Of a stretch of 64,000 nt of DNA, positions 25,814 through 35,197 are shown piece by piece; position 1 is the first letter of the stretch, and every line of letters starts with the position of its first letter. Under the pieces are notes generated by a model. That model saw only the letters and a list, made by a program, of their open reading frames with translations, was not told the DNA's origin and searched no databases. The translations under genes were made by a program, and so were the position numbers. Location: positions 1 through 64,000 of the forward strand of contig NZ_DAXETW010000005.1 of NCBI RefSeq assembly GCF_051155795.1. The letters run 5' to 3'. The DNA comes from Longibacter sp051155795. Lineage in GTDB: Bacteria; Bacteroidota; Rhodothermia; Rhodothermales; Salinibacteraceae.

Positions 25814-27730
25814 ATGATCCAGGTCGGAGACACCATTGACGGCTACCGCATCGCCGACGTTATCGGTCGCGGCGGGATGGGTACGGTGTATCGCGCGGTT
25901 GATACCGGGCTGGAGAAGGAGGTCGCGCTGAAAGTGATCGCCCCGCACCTGGCCGAAGATCCGACATTTCTGGGTCGTTTTCGCTCGGAAGCCAAGGCGC
26001 TCGCCCGCCTCGACGCGCCAGGGATCGTCCGCGTTCTTGCGCTACGGGAGTCAACCCGCGCGACGTTCATCGCGATGGAATACGTGGACGGCCCGCCGCT
26101 TCGCAAGGTGCTTCGGGAGGCCGGCGCCCTGGAATGGCCGGAGGCGGTCAGTATCCTGCGGCAGATTCTGGGGGCCGTCGAGCATGCGCATTCGTCCGGC
26201 GTTCTCCACCGTGACCTGAAGCCGTCGAATATTCTCCTGACCGGCGACGGGCGCGTCAAGATCACGGACTTCGGCCTGGCAAAAATCCGGACGGCCGACA
26301 CCGATCTCACAGCGACGCATGAAACCGCCGGGACGGTGGCATACATGTCGCCCGAGCAGGTCGAGGGCCTGAAGCACGTCGATGAGCGCAGCGACCTCTT
26401 CTCCGTCGGCCTCATCGCGTACGAGATGCTCACGGGGCAGCTGCCCTTCAGCCGGTCCGGCAGCTACTATTCGATCCAGCGAGCCATCGTGCAGGAGCCG
26501 TTCGAGCCGCCCTCGGCGCACGTGGAGGATCTCCCGCCGCGAATCGATCAGGTGATTCGCCGTCTTCTCGAGAAAGAGGCAGACCGGCGATACGCGAGCG
26601 CGAGCGAGGCTATCGAGGCACTTGCTCCGCTGGATGCGCCGTCGCGCGTTTCCACCCCAGCCGCCCTTCAACGCCGCACAGATACAACGGCCGACGACAC
26701 CCCCTCGACGCGGGTCTGGGCCGTAGGCGCCGCCGTCGCCGCCCTCCTGCTGGCCGCCGTGGTCCTCGGCGTCTCTCAACTGCTGAATGTAGAGCCGACC
26801 CCGGCGCACTCATCCCCGACGACCCCGGACACCGTCGCGAAGCTCGCCATCCGGACCACACCGGCGGCGCAGCTTACCGTGAACGGGGACAGCATCGGCG
26901 AGAGCCCGGTCGAGGCGATGGAGATCCCGAGCGGATCGGTGACCGTCCGTGCACTACGACAGGACTTCGTGCCGGCGGAGACCACCTTTACAGCCGAGGG
27001 TTCGCACGCAATCGATCTCGTTCTTTCAGAATCCCGCCCGCAAACATCTCTGGAGGATGTCGCAACCGGTCGCGTGGAGGTGCGATCCTCCCCCGCCGGG
27101 GCCGTTGTCCGTGTTAACGACCGTGAGGTCGGCGTAACACCGGTGGAGGTCAGCGCCCGGACCGGCCAGGCAACCGTCGAAATTGAGAAGCCGGGGTATC
27201 ACCCGTTCACGTCGCGCACCGAGGTGCGCTCCGGCCGGGAAACCAACATCAGCGCCACGCTTCAGGTCGTCGCCAGCACCGTCGCCCTCCGTTTTAATCC
27301 GTTCGCGACCGTCGCCGTCGACGGGCGTCAACGTAGTATCGACCGCGTCACCGAATGGTCGGACTCCCTCTCCCCGGGCCGCCATCGCATCGTCGCACGG
27401 TATCGCTCGGCCGAATGGGTTCGCGTCGTGGACCTGCGCCCGGGGGAAACCTTCCAGCGTGACGTCGACTTCACCAAGCGCGTCGAGGTCCGCATCGTAG
27501 CCCAGAACGACCAGGGGCAGTCGCTCCCAAACGCGGAGATCCTCGTCGATGGGACTCCGTCCGGGTACGCCCCGCAGCAACTCGACCTGCGCGTCGGACG
27601 TCACCGGATCCAGGTACGAAAGGACGGGTACCTCGACGCCGAACGCATCGTGGACATCGACACCGATGCCGGCGGACGCATCACCTTTACGTTGCAGGCC
27701 GTCGAACAATCAGCGAACTCGTCCAGGTAG
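25814..27730 (+). CDS. Transmembrane Ser/Thr protein kinase with extracytoplasmic PEGA repeats
   Basis: This 638-residue protein has a kinase domain at 10-270: P-loop GRGGMGTVY at 18-26, Lys40, HRDLKPSN at 132-139, DFG at 152-154, and SPEQ in the activation segment. It is followed by one membrane helix at about 301-323 (VWAVGAAVAALLLAAVVLGV). The outer part holds three or four PEGA-like beta modules, such as KLAIRTTPAAQLTVNGDSIG, VEVRSSPAGAVVRVNDREVG and AEILVDGTPSGYAP. The ATG at 25814 starts five residues before the conserved kinase edge. PEGA modules are thought to bind envelope components, so this is a likely envelope sensor. A small membrane protein gene follows. Confidence 0.93.
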   Translation: MIQVGDTIDGYRIADVIGRGGMGTVYRAVDTGLEKEVALKVIAPHLAEDPTFLGRFRSEAKALARLDAPGIVRVLALRESTRATFIAMEYVDGPPLRKVLREAGALEWPEAVSILRQILGAVEHAHSSGVLHRDLKPSNILLTGDGRVKITDFGLAKIRTADTDLTATHETAGTVAYMSPEQVEGLKHVDERSDLFSVGLIAYEMLTGQLPFSRSGSYYSIQRAIVQEPFEPPSAHVEDLPPRIDQVIRRLLEKEADRRYASASEAIEALAPLDAPSRVSTPAALQRRTDTTADDTPSTRVWAVGAAVAALLLAAVVLGVSQLLNVEPTPAHSSPTTPDTVAKLAIRTTPAAQLTVNGDSIGESPVEAMEIPSGSVTVRALRQDFVPAETTFTAEGSHAIDLVLSESRPQTSLEDVATGRVEVRSSPAGAVVRVNDREVGVTPVEVSARTGQATVEIEKPGYHPFTSRTEVRSGRETNISATLQVVASTVALRFNPFATVAVDGRQRSIDRVTEWSDSLSPGRHRIVARYRSAEWVRVVDLRPGETFQRDVDFTKRVEVRIVAQNDQGQSLPNAEILVDGTPSGYAPQQLDLRVGRHRIQVRKDGYLDAERIVDIDTDAGGRITFTLQAVEQSANSSR

Positions 27731-27941
27731 CTCTGCTCGACCGCTGGACGCGCTGGCCCGCGCTCCGGGCGACGGCATTCCTGTGCACGACATTCAGCGA
27801 GACGGTTCGCACTTTCGACCATGCTGGCCCTGCACCGAGCGCCCTGCTGCGCGGGAAGGAACGAGAATTCTGTGGATAGGCGTGCATTCACGCCCTTCAT
27901 TTCGTAGGCTATCGTGTCCCGCATCCATAGATCATCCACCG

Positions 27942-27957
27942 ATCATCTACAGATGAT
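27942..27957. promoter_or_regulatory. Short inverted repeat upstream of the kinase partner gene
   Basis: ATCATC-TACA-GATGAT is a perfect 6-bp inverted repeat, with an extra GATCATC direct copy about 11 bp upstream. It lies about 60-75 bp before the ATG of the next gene, a plausible operator position, but it may be fortuitous. Confidence 0.25.
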
Positions 27958-28019
27958 GTCCGCGGGCCCCCTACGTGAGTGCTGAGTGCCGTACCTCTCC
28001 CCCGGTTCAGTTTGTCGTT

Positions 28020-28607
28020 ATGCCGCGCGCTTCCTTTCCCGCCTTCCCGTTCCGCCTCCCGATGCCGTGGCCACTCGCGGGCTTCCGTTGCATCGCGTCG
28101 TCGCTGACGGCGATCCTGTTCGCCGGAATCCTGCTGATCGCTCCCGTGGAGCCCGCGATGGCACAGGAATCGCCTTCCAATGATCAGTGCGAAACCGAGT
28201 ACCGGCAGGCACAGGAAAGCTACCTCGCCGCGGAATTCGACCCCGCGATCCGACTGCTTCAAACCTGTCTGGATGAAGCGCAGACGACACTGTCGGATAC
28301 GACGCTGGTGAAGATGTACCGGCTTCTGGCTTTCTCGTATCTCGGGGAGGGTGACGAGGCCGGCGCCCGGCGGGCGGTCAACGACCTGTTGACCACAGCG
28401 CCCGACTACCGACCGAACCCGACGCAGGACCGCCCCGACTTCGTCCAGCTCGTTCAAAACGCTCGTGAGGAGCGCCAGCAAATTGCTCGGGACAGTGATG
28501 ACGGGCGCAACTGGGTGAAATGGGTGGCCGGCGGCGTCGGTGTGGTCGTCCTCGGTGTGCTGGCAGCCGTCCTCAGCGGCGGTGGCGGGGATGACGGGGA
28601 CGACTGA
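28020..28607 (+). CDS. Exported TPR-like membrane protein, possible kinase partner
   Basis: With the ATG at 28020 the product has 195 residues: a signal peptide (AILFAGILLIAPVEPAMAQ), then a helical region of about 100 residues. That region carries one or two TPR-like units (AQESYLAAEFDPAIRLLQTCLDEA, MYRLLAFSYLGEGDEAGARRAVNDLL). A C-terminal hydrophobic helix (WVAGGVGVVVLGVLAAVLSGG) and an Asp tail complete it. A GTG start at 27975 would add 15 residues. It follows the PEGA kinase gene by 289 bp on the same strand. TPR-like exported proteins beside such kinases suggest a shared envelope function, but no direct evidence is visible. Confidence 0.7.
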   Translation: MPRASFPAFPFRLPMPWPLAGFRCIASSLTAILFAGILLIAPVEPAMAQESPSNDQCETEYRQAQESYLAAEFDPAIRLLQTCLDEAQTTLSDTTLVKMYRLLAFSYLGEGDEAGARRAVNDLLTTAPDYRPNPTQDRPDFVQLVQNAREERQQIARDSDDGRNWVKWVAGGVGVVVLGVLAAVLSGGGGDDGDD

Positions 28608-28733
28608 CCTGCGCCGGCATTCTTTGACCGGCCGCGACGCTACCGTCCACGCCCGTAACAAATTACTGTGGAGCGGTTGCATCCCCCCCTTCGTGACCGG
28701 ACATTAAACAGGCGCATCGTTTCTACCCGACGA

Positions 28734-29414
28734 ATGCTATCGCCTGTGCCCGCTCCCGGCCCTGTGCACCCCTTCCGTCTCGCCGTCTTCGCTTCCGGCG
28801 GAGGCAGCAACTTCCGGTCTATGATCGATGCGGTCGAGGACGGAACCCTGAACGCTGAGATCGTGCTCTGCGTGAGCAACCACGAGGCTGCGGGTGCGCT
28901 CGATCGAGCAGCGGACCACGGCATCCCGACGGCTATCATCGATCCGGATCCGCTCGAGGGCCGGGCCTTCGCCCGTCGCCTTCTCGAGGTACTCGACGAC
29001 CACGACGTGACGTTTGTAGCACTCGCCGGGTATCTCCGAAAGATCCCTCCGGCGGTCGTCGAAGCGTACCGACACCGCATGCTCAACATCCACCCCGCGC
29101 TTCTACCTTCGTTCGGAGGGAAAGGCATGTACGGCATGAACGTCCACCGGGCTGTCGTGGACTACGGTGTCCACTGGACCGGCGCCACCGTCCATCTCGT
29201 CGATGAGGAGTACGACCACGGGCCCATCGTCCTGCAGCAGCCGGTCCCCGTCTACCACGACGATACGCCCGACGACGTCGCCCGCCGGGTCCTGGCCGTT
29301 GAGCACGCCATCTACCCTCGCGCGCTCCGTCTTTTTTCCGTTGGCCGCGTTCAGGTCGATGGCCGCTCCGTCCGCATCCTCGACGCACCACCGGACGCCC
29401 CGCCGGCGTCCTGA
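28734..29414 (+). CDS. purN: Phosphoribosylglycinamide formyltransferase (GAR transformylase)
   Basis: This 226-residue protein has the phosphate-binding loop FASGGGSNFRSM near residue 18 and the active-site segment NIHPALLPSFGGKGMYG near 117. The catalytic Asp lies in DEEYDHGPIVLQQ. It transfers a formyl group from 10-formyl-THF to GAR in de novo purine synthesis. The ATG at 28734 is preferred; a start at 28668 adds 22 basic residues without family support. It is followed 37 bp later by purH, so the two folate-dependent transformylases of the pathway are co-transcribed. Confidence 0.95.
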   Translation: MLSPVPAPGPVHPFRLAVFASGGGSNFRSMIDAVEDGTLNAEIVLCVSNHEAAGALDRAADHGIPTAIIDPDPLEGRAFARRLLEVLDDHDVTFVALAGYLRKIPPAVVEAYRHRMLNIHPALLPSFGGKGMYGMNVHRAVVDYGVHWTGATVHLVDEEYDHGPIVLQQPVPVYHDDTPDDVARRVLAVEHAIYPRALRLFSVGRVQVDGRSVRILDAPPDAPPAS

Positions 29415-29451
29415 TCAACCTCTCCTCCATCCGACCCCCGTCTCCACACTC

Positions 29452-31065
29452 ATGATCTCCGCCAAAGACCTTCCCGCACCGGACGATCTCCTCCCCGTCC
29501 GGCGCGCTCTCATCTCGGTCTTCGACAAAACGGGCGTCGCCGACTTCGGCCGCCGCCTGGACGCCATGGGCGTGGAAATCATATCGACCGGCGGCACCGC
29601 GCGGACGCTGCGTGAAGCCGGCGTCGCCGTTACTGACGTCCACGCCGTAACGGGCTCGCCGGAGATTCTGGACGGGCGCGTGAAGTCGCTCCACCCGACC
29701 ATCCACGGTGGCATTCTGGCGCGGAGGAACGACCCGGACGACCGGAAGGACCTCGAGGCGGAGGGAATCGAGCCGATCGACCTCGTCGTCTGCAATCTGT
29801 ATCCCTTCCAGGATGCGGTTCGACAGAAGGACGCAGACCTGGCAACGGCGATGGAGAACGTCGATATCGGCGGTCCGACCATGGTTCGTGCAGCGGCTAA
29901 AAACCACGACTTCGTCGCCGTCGCAACGTCTCCGGACCAGTACGCCGGCCTGATCGGCGAACTGGAGGAAGCCGATGGAAGCCTGTCGCTGGACACACGG
30001 CGTGCGCTCTCCCGCGAAGCATTCGGCCACACCGCCGAGTACGACGCAGCCATTCACGCTTACATGAGCGGTTCGCCCGACATCCCCAACGCAGATGCCG
30101 GCGACGACGTGCTGCCGGACACCTATACCGAGTCGCTTCCGAGAGCATCCGTGCTTCGCTACGGCGAAAACCCCCACCAGGAAGGCGGCCTGTATGGTGA
30201 CACGGCGCCGTTCGTCGAACCGCTTCACGGAAAGGCGCTTTCGTTCAACAATTGGATCGACCTGAGCGCGGCGTGCGGCCTAATCGACGAATTTCAGGAC
30301 GCGGGCCCGACGGTTGCGATCTTGAAGCACACGAATCCGTGCGGCGTCGCGACGTCAGACTCCCTTCTCTCCGCATGGAACCGCGCGTTTGCAACGGACC
30401 GACAGTCTCCCTTCGGCGGTATCGTCGTCACCAACCGGCCCCTTGACGCGGAGACGGCCGAGGCGATCGATGAGATCTTTACCGAGATCATCATCGCACC
30501 GTCGTTTTCACCAGAAGCCATGGAGTGTCTCCAGGAAAACGACCGGCGGAGGTTGATTAAGCACGTCGGTGCAGCGCGCAACGATCGCCGCCACGACGTT
30601 CGGAGCGTCGTGGGTGGTCTTCTGGTTCAGACCCGCGACACCGTTCTCCCGGCCTACGAGGTCCAGCGCGACCGCTGGACGGTGGCTACCGATCGGTCGC
30701 CGACAGACCAGGAAACGCGCGACCTTGACTTCGCCTGGCGCGTCTGCAAGCATGTCAAGAGCAACGCTATTGTGTACGCCCGAGACGGCGCCACGCTCGG
30801 CATCGGCGCGGGACAGATGAGCCGTGTCGATGCCTCCGAACTGGCTGTCATGAAGGCGAAAAAGTCGGAACTTGACTTGAGTGGCTCCGTGGTAGCCTCC
30901 GATGCATTTTTCCCCTTCGCCGACGGACTTGAAGCGGCCGCCGATGCCGGCGCACGAGCGGCGATCCAGCCCGGTGGATCCATCCGCGACGAGGAGGTCA
31001 TCGAGGCCGCCAACCAGCATGATGTCGCTATGGTCTTCACCGGCCACCGCCACTTCCGCCACTGA
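29452..31065 (+). CDS. purH: Bifunctional AICAR transformylase / IMP cyclohydrolase
   Basis: This 537-residue protein has an N-terminal IMP cyclohydrolase (MGS-like) domain beginning RRALISVFDKTGV, with VEIISTGGTARTLREAG and VKSLHPTIHGGIL. The AICAR transformylase domain from about 200 includes LRYGENPHQEGGLYG, LKHTNPCGVA and SDAFFPFADG. It catalyses the last two steps of IMP synthesis. The frame is open far upstream through purN; the ATG at 29452, 37 bp after the purN stop, is the only start consistent with family length (about 510-540). Confidence 0.96.
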   Translation: MISAKDLPAPDDLLPVRRALISVFDKTGVADFGRRLDAMGVEIISTGGTARTLREAGVAVTDVHAVTGSPEILDGRVKSLHPTIHGGILARRNDPDDRKDLEAEGIEPIDLVVCNLYPFQDAVRQKDADLATAMENVDIGGPTMVRAAAKNHDFVAVATSPDQYAGLIGELEEADGSLSLDTRRALSREAFGHTAEYDAAIHAYMSGSPDIPNADAGDDVLPDTYTESLPRASVLRYGENPHQEGGLYGDTAPFVEPLHGKALSFNNWIDLSAACGLIDEFQDAGPTVAILKHTNPCGVATSDSLLSAWNRAFATDRQSPFGGIVVTNRPLDAETAEAIDEIFTEIIIAPSFSPEAMECLQENDRRRLIKHVGAARNDRRHDVRSVVGGLLVQTRDTVLPAYEVQRDRWTVATDRSPTDQETRDLDFAWRVCKHVKSNAIVYARDGATLGIGAGQMSRVDASELAVMKAKKSELDLSGSVVASDAFFPFADGLEAAADAGARAAIQPGGSIRDEEVIEAANQHDVAMVFTGHRHFRH

Positions 31066-31162
31066 GCCGGCACCGTCGACCGCCGCTCACGCGACGGACA
31101 GTCGCATCCCGGCGGCCCGTGCTCGATTCGTGGCATAGCCAGGGTAGGACAGTCGTCATATA

Positions 31163-31186
31163 CCGATCGATCGTCGGATCGATCGG
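31163..31186. repeat. Perfect 10-bp inverted repeat upstream of mreB
   Basis: CCGATCGATC-GTCG-GATCGATCGG is a perfect stem with a 4-base loop, about 98 bp after the purH stop and 247 bp before mreB. No T-run follows, so it is a poor terminator on either strand. A TATAGT near 31284 may be a -10 element for mreB, but no matching -35 is seen. The rest of the 367-bp gap (31066-31432) shows nothing else. Confidence 0.6.
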
Positions 31187-31432
31187 CTTCCCTCGGCCGT
31201 TCAGCGGCGGCTGAGCGCGTTGATCCCCTCGTTTGCTTCCCGGGCACACACGCGCCAGCCATCCGAAGAGCGTCGGGGTTTCATTATAGTAAGAGCAGCC
31301 GTATTCTCCCCCACAGAGTTTCCGGGCAACAGGACCGACTCCCCCTCGTGCGGACCGCGTGGCCGCATCCCGCGAGGCAGACCGCCGCGGGCACCCTCCA
31401 TTTTTGTCGCACACATGACGGTACGGGCATAG

Positions 31433-32440
31433 ATGTTTTTCAACTTTTCGCAGGACGTCGCCATCGACCTCGGGACGGCCAACACGCTCATTCACATCCG
31501 GGGCGAAGGCATCGTCCTGAACGAGCCGAGCATCGTTGCCGTGGACCACAAGACCGGCGAGGTGCGCGAGATCGGCTACGAGGCGCTCCAGATGCACGAG
31601 CGCACCCATACCGAGATCGAGACGATCTGGCCGTTGAAAGACGGCGTGATTGCCGACTTCAAGGTGGCGGAGCAGATGATCGAAGGCATGCTTCGGAAGG
31701 TCCGAAAGAACTGGCTGACGCGCGTCCGCAATATGGTCGTGTGCGTCCCTAGCGGCATCACGCAGGTTGAGGAACGGGCCGTGGAGGACTCGGGCGAGCG
31801 TGCCGGTGCAAAACACGTCCGCCTGGTATCTGAGCCGATGGCCGCCGCCATCGGGATCGGTCTCGACATCGACGAGGCCGTGGGAAACATGGTCGTGGAC
31901 ATCGGAGGCGGGACGACGGAAATTGCCGTGATCGCCCTCTCCGGCATCGTCATCGACGAGTCGATCCGGGTAGGGGGTGTAGAGCTCGACAACGCGATCG
32001 TTCAGTACTTTAAGCGAAACCACAACCTGCTGATCGGATCGCGGACGGCGGAACGGATCAAGTGCGAGATCGGAAGTGCTATCGAACTGGATCCGGAGAT
32101 GGAGATTTCCGTCAAGGGCCGTGACCTCGTGAGCGGCATTCCGAAGCTACGCACCATTTCATCGGTGAACGTCCGGGAGGCGCTGCGCGACAACCTGGAC
32201 CAGATCGGGGCCGCCGTCCTTCGCTGCCTCGAACGCACGCCGCCGGAGCTGGGCGCCGACGTGCTCGAGCGGGGCATCATGCTCACGGGAGGCGGCGCGA
32301 TGCTGCACGGCCTGGACGTGATGCTGCGCGAGCGCGTCGAACTGCCGGTTTACATCGCCGAGGACCCGCTAACGGCCGTTGTTCGAGGGACGGGAGAGGT
32401 CCTGGAGAACCTTGAAAAATACAAGCGAGTTCTAATCTAG
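31433..32440 (+). CDS. mreB: Rod-shape-determining actin homologue MreB
   Basis: This 335-residue protein is the usual length for the family. Actin-fold nucleotide motifs are visible: IDLGTANTLIHIRGEGIVLNEPS at the start (phosphate 1), NMVVDIGGGTTEIAVIAL near 145 (phosphate 2), and GIMLTGGGAMLHGLD near 280 (adenosine). An amphipathic N-terminus (MFFNFSQDV) would bind the inner membrane. It forms filaments that guide lateral peptidoglycan synthesis. It heads a co-directional block mreB-mreC-dacB-hslV-NYN-hslU. Confidence 0.97.
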   Translation: MFFNFSQDVAIDLGTANTLIHIRGEGIVLNEPSIVAVDHKTGEVREIGYEALQMHERTHTEIETIWPLKDGVIADFKVAEQMIEGMLRKVRKNWLTRVRNMVVCVPSGITQVEERAVEDSGERAGAKHVRLVSEPMAAAIGIGLDIDEAVGNMVVDIGGGTTEIAVIALSGIVIDESIRVGGVELDNAIVQYFKRNHNLLIGSRTAERIKCEIGSAIELDPEMEISVKGRDLVSGIPKLRTISSVNVREALRDNLDQIGAAVLRCLERTPPELGADVLERGIMLTGGGAMLHGLDVMLRERVELPVYIAEDPLTAVVRGTGEVLENLEKYKRVLI

Positions 32441-32501
32441 CGCAACGCGGTGGTCCTCCCCGCCTGAGGACATCGCCTATGTATTTCACGCCTCCGTACC
32501 G

Positions 32502-33323
32502 ATGAACCTCTGGGAACAGCTTCGGGACTGGCTGCTGCTCATCGCACTGCTGCTCGCCTCCGTCGTCGTCATGGCGACACAGAACGAACCGCTGGTACGG
32601 GCCGTTCGCGCGGAAACGATGGAATGGACCGCGCGCATCGAGAGCGGCTTTGCATGGATGGGACGCTACGTGCGTGCCGTCGAAGAGAATGACGCGCTTC
32701 GACAGCGAAATATCGAGCTGTCCAGCGAGGTCGCCCGGTCACGCGCCGTTCGTACGCAGAACGAAGAGCTGCGCCGCCTGCTGAGCCTGCGCGATTCGAC
32801 CCGCGCAAGCATGGTCCCGGCCCGCATCGTCACGAAGGACATCACGCGGCAGCGCAACTGGATTACGCTCGACGTCGGTCGCGCCGACAGCGTAACGGCC
32901 GGGATGCCGGTGATTCACGAGGCCGGGATCGTTGGGAAGATCGTGCTCGTCAGCGAGCATTACGCCCGTGTGATGCCCTTCCTCAACACTGATTTCCGGG
33001 TGCCGGCAACGATTCTACCGATCGGAGCCGAAGGCATCGTTCGCTGGGAAGGCGATCGGCTCGATCGCCTCCGCCTGCAGCACGTAGTAAAGACCGAACC
33101 GGTCGAGCGGGGCCAGGAAGTCGTCACGAGCAGTCACAGTGACATCTTCCCTCCCGGACAACGGATTGGGACGATTGACTCGGTGACCGTCCGGCCCGGA
33201 CGGAACGAATTCAGCATTTCACTGCGTCCCGCGGTAGAGCTGTACCGCGTCAACCATGCCTTCGTAATCCGTGCAATCCCGACGCTGGAGAAAGACAGCC
33301 TCGAGGCAGCGTCGATCCCGTGA
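32502..33323 (+). CDS. mreC: Rod-shape-determining protein MreC
   Basis: This 273-residue protein has one N-terminal helix (LLLIALLLASVVVMA), a coiled coil (about 60-100, NDALRQRNIELSSEVARSR...) and the MreC beta domain with VTAGMPVIHEAGIVGKIVLVSEHYARVMPFLN. It is a periplasmic scaffold connecting MreB and cell-wall synthases. It starts 61 bp after the mreB stop. The mreD gene expected next in many genomes is not present here; dacB follows instead. Confidence 0.93.
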   Translation: MNLWEQLRDWLLLIALLLASVVVMATQNEPLVRAVRAETMEWTARIESGFAWMGRYVRAVEENDALRQRNIELSSEVARSRAVRTQNEELRRLLSLRDSTRASMVPARIVTKDITRQRNWITLDVGRADSVTAGMPVIHEAGIVGKIVLVSEHYARVMPFLNTDFRVPATILPIGAEGIVRWEGDRLDRLRLQHVVKTEPVERGQEVVTSSHSDIFPPGQRIGTIDSVTVRPGRNEFSISLRPAVELYRVNHAFVIRAIPTLEKDSLEAASIP

Positions 33324-33468
33324 CCGCCGGGATGCCCGTCGCCTGCGCCGTCGCCGTCGCCGGCACTCCGACCTCTCCGCCGGGCCGGTTGAACCATCTG
33401 CCACACCGGAACCGTGCATCGCCCTTCCGTCTGCGGATCCCGCTCCTCGCATCAATACCCCACCGGCC

Positions 33469-35025
33469 GTGAAGCGCTCTTCCACGTCTTCCCCCGCCGC
33501 ACCGACGCCCTCGACGCCTGGGCCTCTCGCTGTGCTTGTCGTCGCGCTTCTGATCCCACTCCTCTCGTCCCCGGCCGTCGGCCAACCGATACAGAATGCC
33601 GAACATACGGCGGAATCCGTCGGATCAGCTGTGTCCTCCGCTCTCTCTCGACCGGAGTTCGACGGCTCGCTCTGGGGCGTCGTGGTTGCCGAGGCCGAAA
33701 CCGGCCAGATCCTGCATGCCCGCAACGGATCGACCAACGCCACGCCGGCCTCGAACATGAAACTGTTTACCGCGGCAGCCGCGCTCGACCGTCTCGGTCC
33801 AGACTTTCGCTATACGACGACGGTCTTCCGCGGCGGACCGGTCGAGGACGGCGTACTCCGCGGCCCCCTCGTCGTCCGAGGAGCCGGCGACCCGTCGCTC
33901 GGCGACACAGACCCCGACCCGACTGCCGTCTTCCGCCTGTGGGCGGACTCACTGCGGGCGGCCGGGATTCGACGAATCGACGGGGACATCGTGGGCGATG
34001 ACGATATCTTCGACGACCAGCCGCTCGGGAAAGGGTGGAGCTGGGACGATACGCCGTATTATTACGCGGCCGAGATCGGCGGACTCGTCTACCACCGCAA
34101 CGTGATCGACCTGACCGTCCGCGGCCAGGACGAGAGCATGCCGGCCCGCCTGTCGTGGACGCCAGTGAACACCGGGTACGTGAACGTCGTCAACCGTAGC
34201 GTGACCTCCGGACCGGGCACACGGAAAGACGAGGACTACCGCCGCCTTCACGGTACGAATACCATCCACGTGCGGACAACGGTGCCGCCCGGGGGCCTGG
34301 AGCGGGAAGAACTTACCATCACCAATCCGACGCTTTTTCTAACGCATGTCCTGCGCGAGGTGCTGATCGACGAGGGCATCGCCGTGACCGGTTCGCCCGT
34401 TGACGTGGACAACATGGCCATCAAACCCGACTACGCGACGCCGGCGTTCTCACCGGTTGCATCATACACGTCGCCTCCGATGAGCGATCTGGTCGCCACC
34501 ATTAACGAGGACAGCGACAACCTGTACGCCGAGCAAATTTTGCGTACCCTCGCCGTTCACGCTGCACCCGATGCGTCCCATCTGGAACCGGGATCGGCAG
34601 AGAGAGGCGCTGTTGTCGTCAAATCGGTCGCCGCACAAGCGGGCGTGGACACGAGCCGGGTCGAGGTCGCCGACGGATCCGGCCTCTCGAGGCACAACCT
34701 GGTCAGTGCGGAGGCCACAGTGAAGCTGCTCCGACACATGTGGAATCATCCGAACCGGGCCGTGAGACGCTCTTTTCTCGAAAGCCTTCCCCTGGGCGGA
34801 AGAGATGGAACGCTCGAGTACCGGTTTCGGGGGAATGCATCTGCAGGCCGGAACGTACGGGCCAAAACCGGCACGCTCTCGAACGTGAGTGCCCTGAGCG
34901 GCTTCGTTACGCGAGGTGATGGAACGCCGCTGGTTTTCTCGATCATGTGCATCAACCACACGACCCGAGGAAGCACCGTTCGCCGGGCGCAGGATCGAAT
35001 CGTAAACGCCCTGGCGCGTCTGTAA
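33469..35025 (+). CDS. dacB: D-alanyl-D-alanine carboxypeptidase/endopeptidase, PBP4 family
   Basis: This is a 518-residue S13-family protein. The GTG at 33469 is chosen because it directly opens a good signal peptide (basic start, then LAVLVVALLIPLLSSPAVGQ). The frame is open to 33271 but that would add 66 Arg-rich residues overlapping mreC. Active-site motifs are SNMK (SxxK, in TPASNMKLF), SDN (in NEDSDNLYAEQ) and KTG (in RAKTGTLSNVSALSGF). The large insertion between the first two motifs is typical of PBP4/DacB. It trims or cleaves peptidoglycan cross-links in the periplasm. Its location after mreC fits a cell-wall operon. Confidence 0.93.
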   Translation: MKRSSTSSPAAPTPSTPGPLAVLVVALLIPLLSSPAVGQPIQNAEHTAESVGSAVSSALSRPEFDGSLWGVVVAEAETGQILHARNGSTNATPASNMKLFTAAAALDRLGPDFRYTTTVFRGGPVEDGVLRGPLVVRGAGDPSLGDTDPDPTAVFRLWADSLRAAGIRRIDGDIVGDDDIFDDQPLGKGWSWDDTPYYYAAEIGGLVYHRNVIDLTVRGQDESMPARLSWTPVNTGYVNVVNRSVTSGPGTRKDEDYRRLHGTNTIHVRTTVPPGGLEREELTITNPTLFLTHVLREVLIDEGIAVTGSPVDVDNMAIKPDYATPAFSPVASYTSPPMSDLVATINEDSDNLYAEQILRTLAVHAAPDASHLEPGSAERGAVVVKSVAAQAGVDTSRVEVADGSGLSRHNLVSAEATVKLLRHMWNHPNRAVRRSFLESLPLGGRDGTLEYRFRGNASAGRNVRAKTGTLSNVSALSGFVTRGDGTPLVFSIMCINHTTRGSTVRRAQDRIVNALARL

Positions 35026-35197
35026 ATCCGCCTCGTACCCATGGGCCGCGCGTCTTTCACGGAGATTCTCGCCCTCGGCAGATTGTGGCCGAACCGGCGT
35101 CCCGCTTCGTCGTTAAGGAGCCCCGATGCGCCGGCACAACACCTGTGCCGTTCTCGCCCCGCCCGCTTACGATTCCGACGAATCCCGCCTTCTGCTC

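Noticed and set aside
29167..29451. Extension of purH upstream through purN
   Set aside because: The frame is merely open; the translation there is Ser/Pro-rich noise and family length fits the ATG at 29452.
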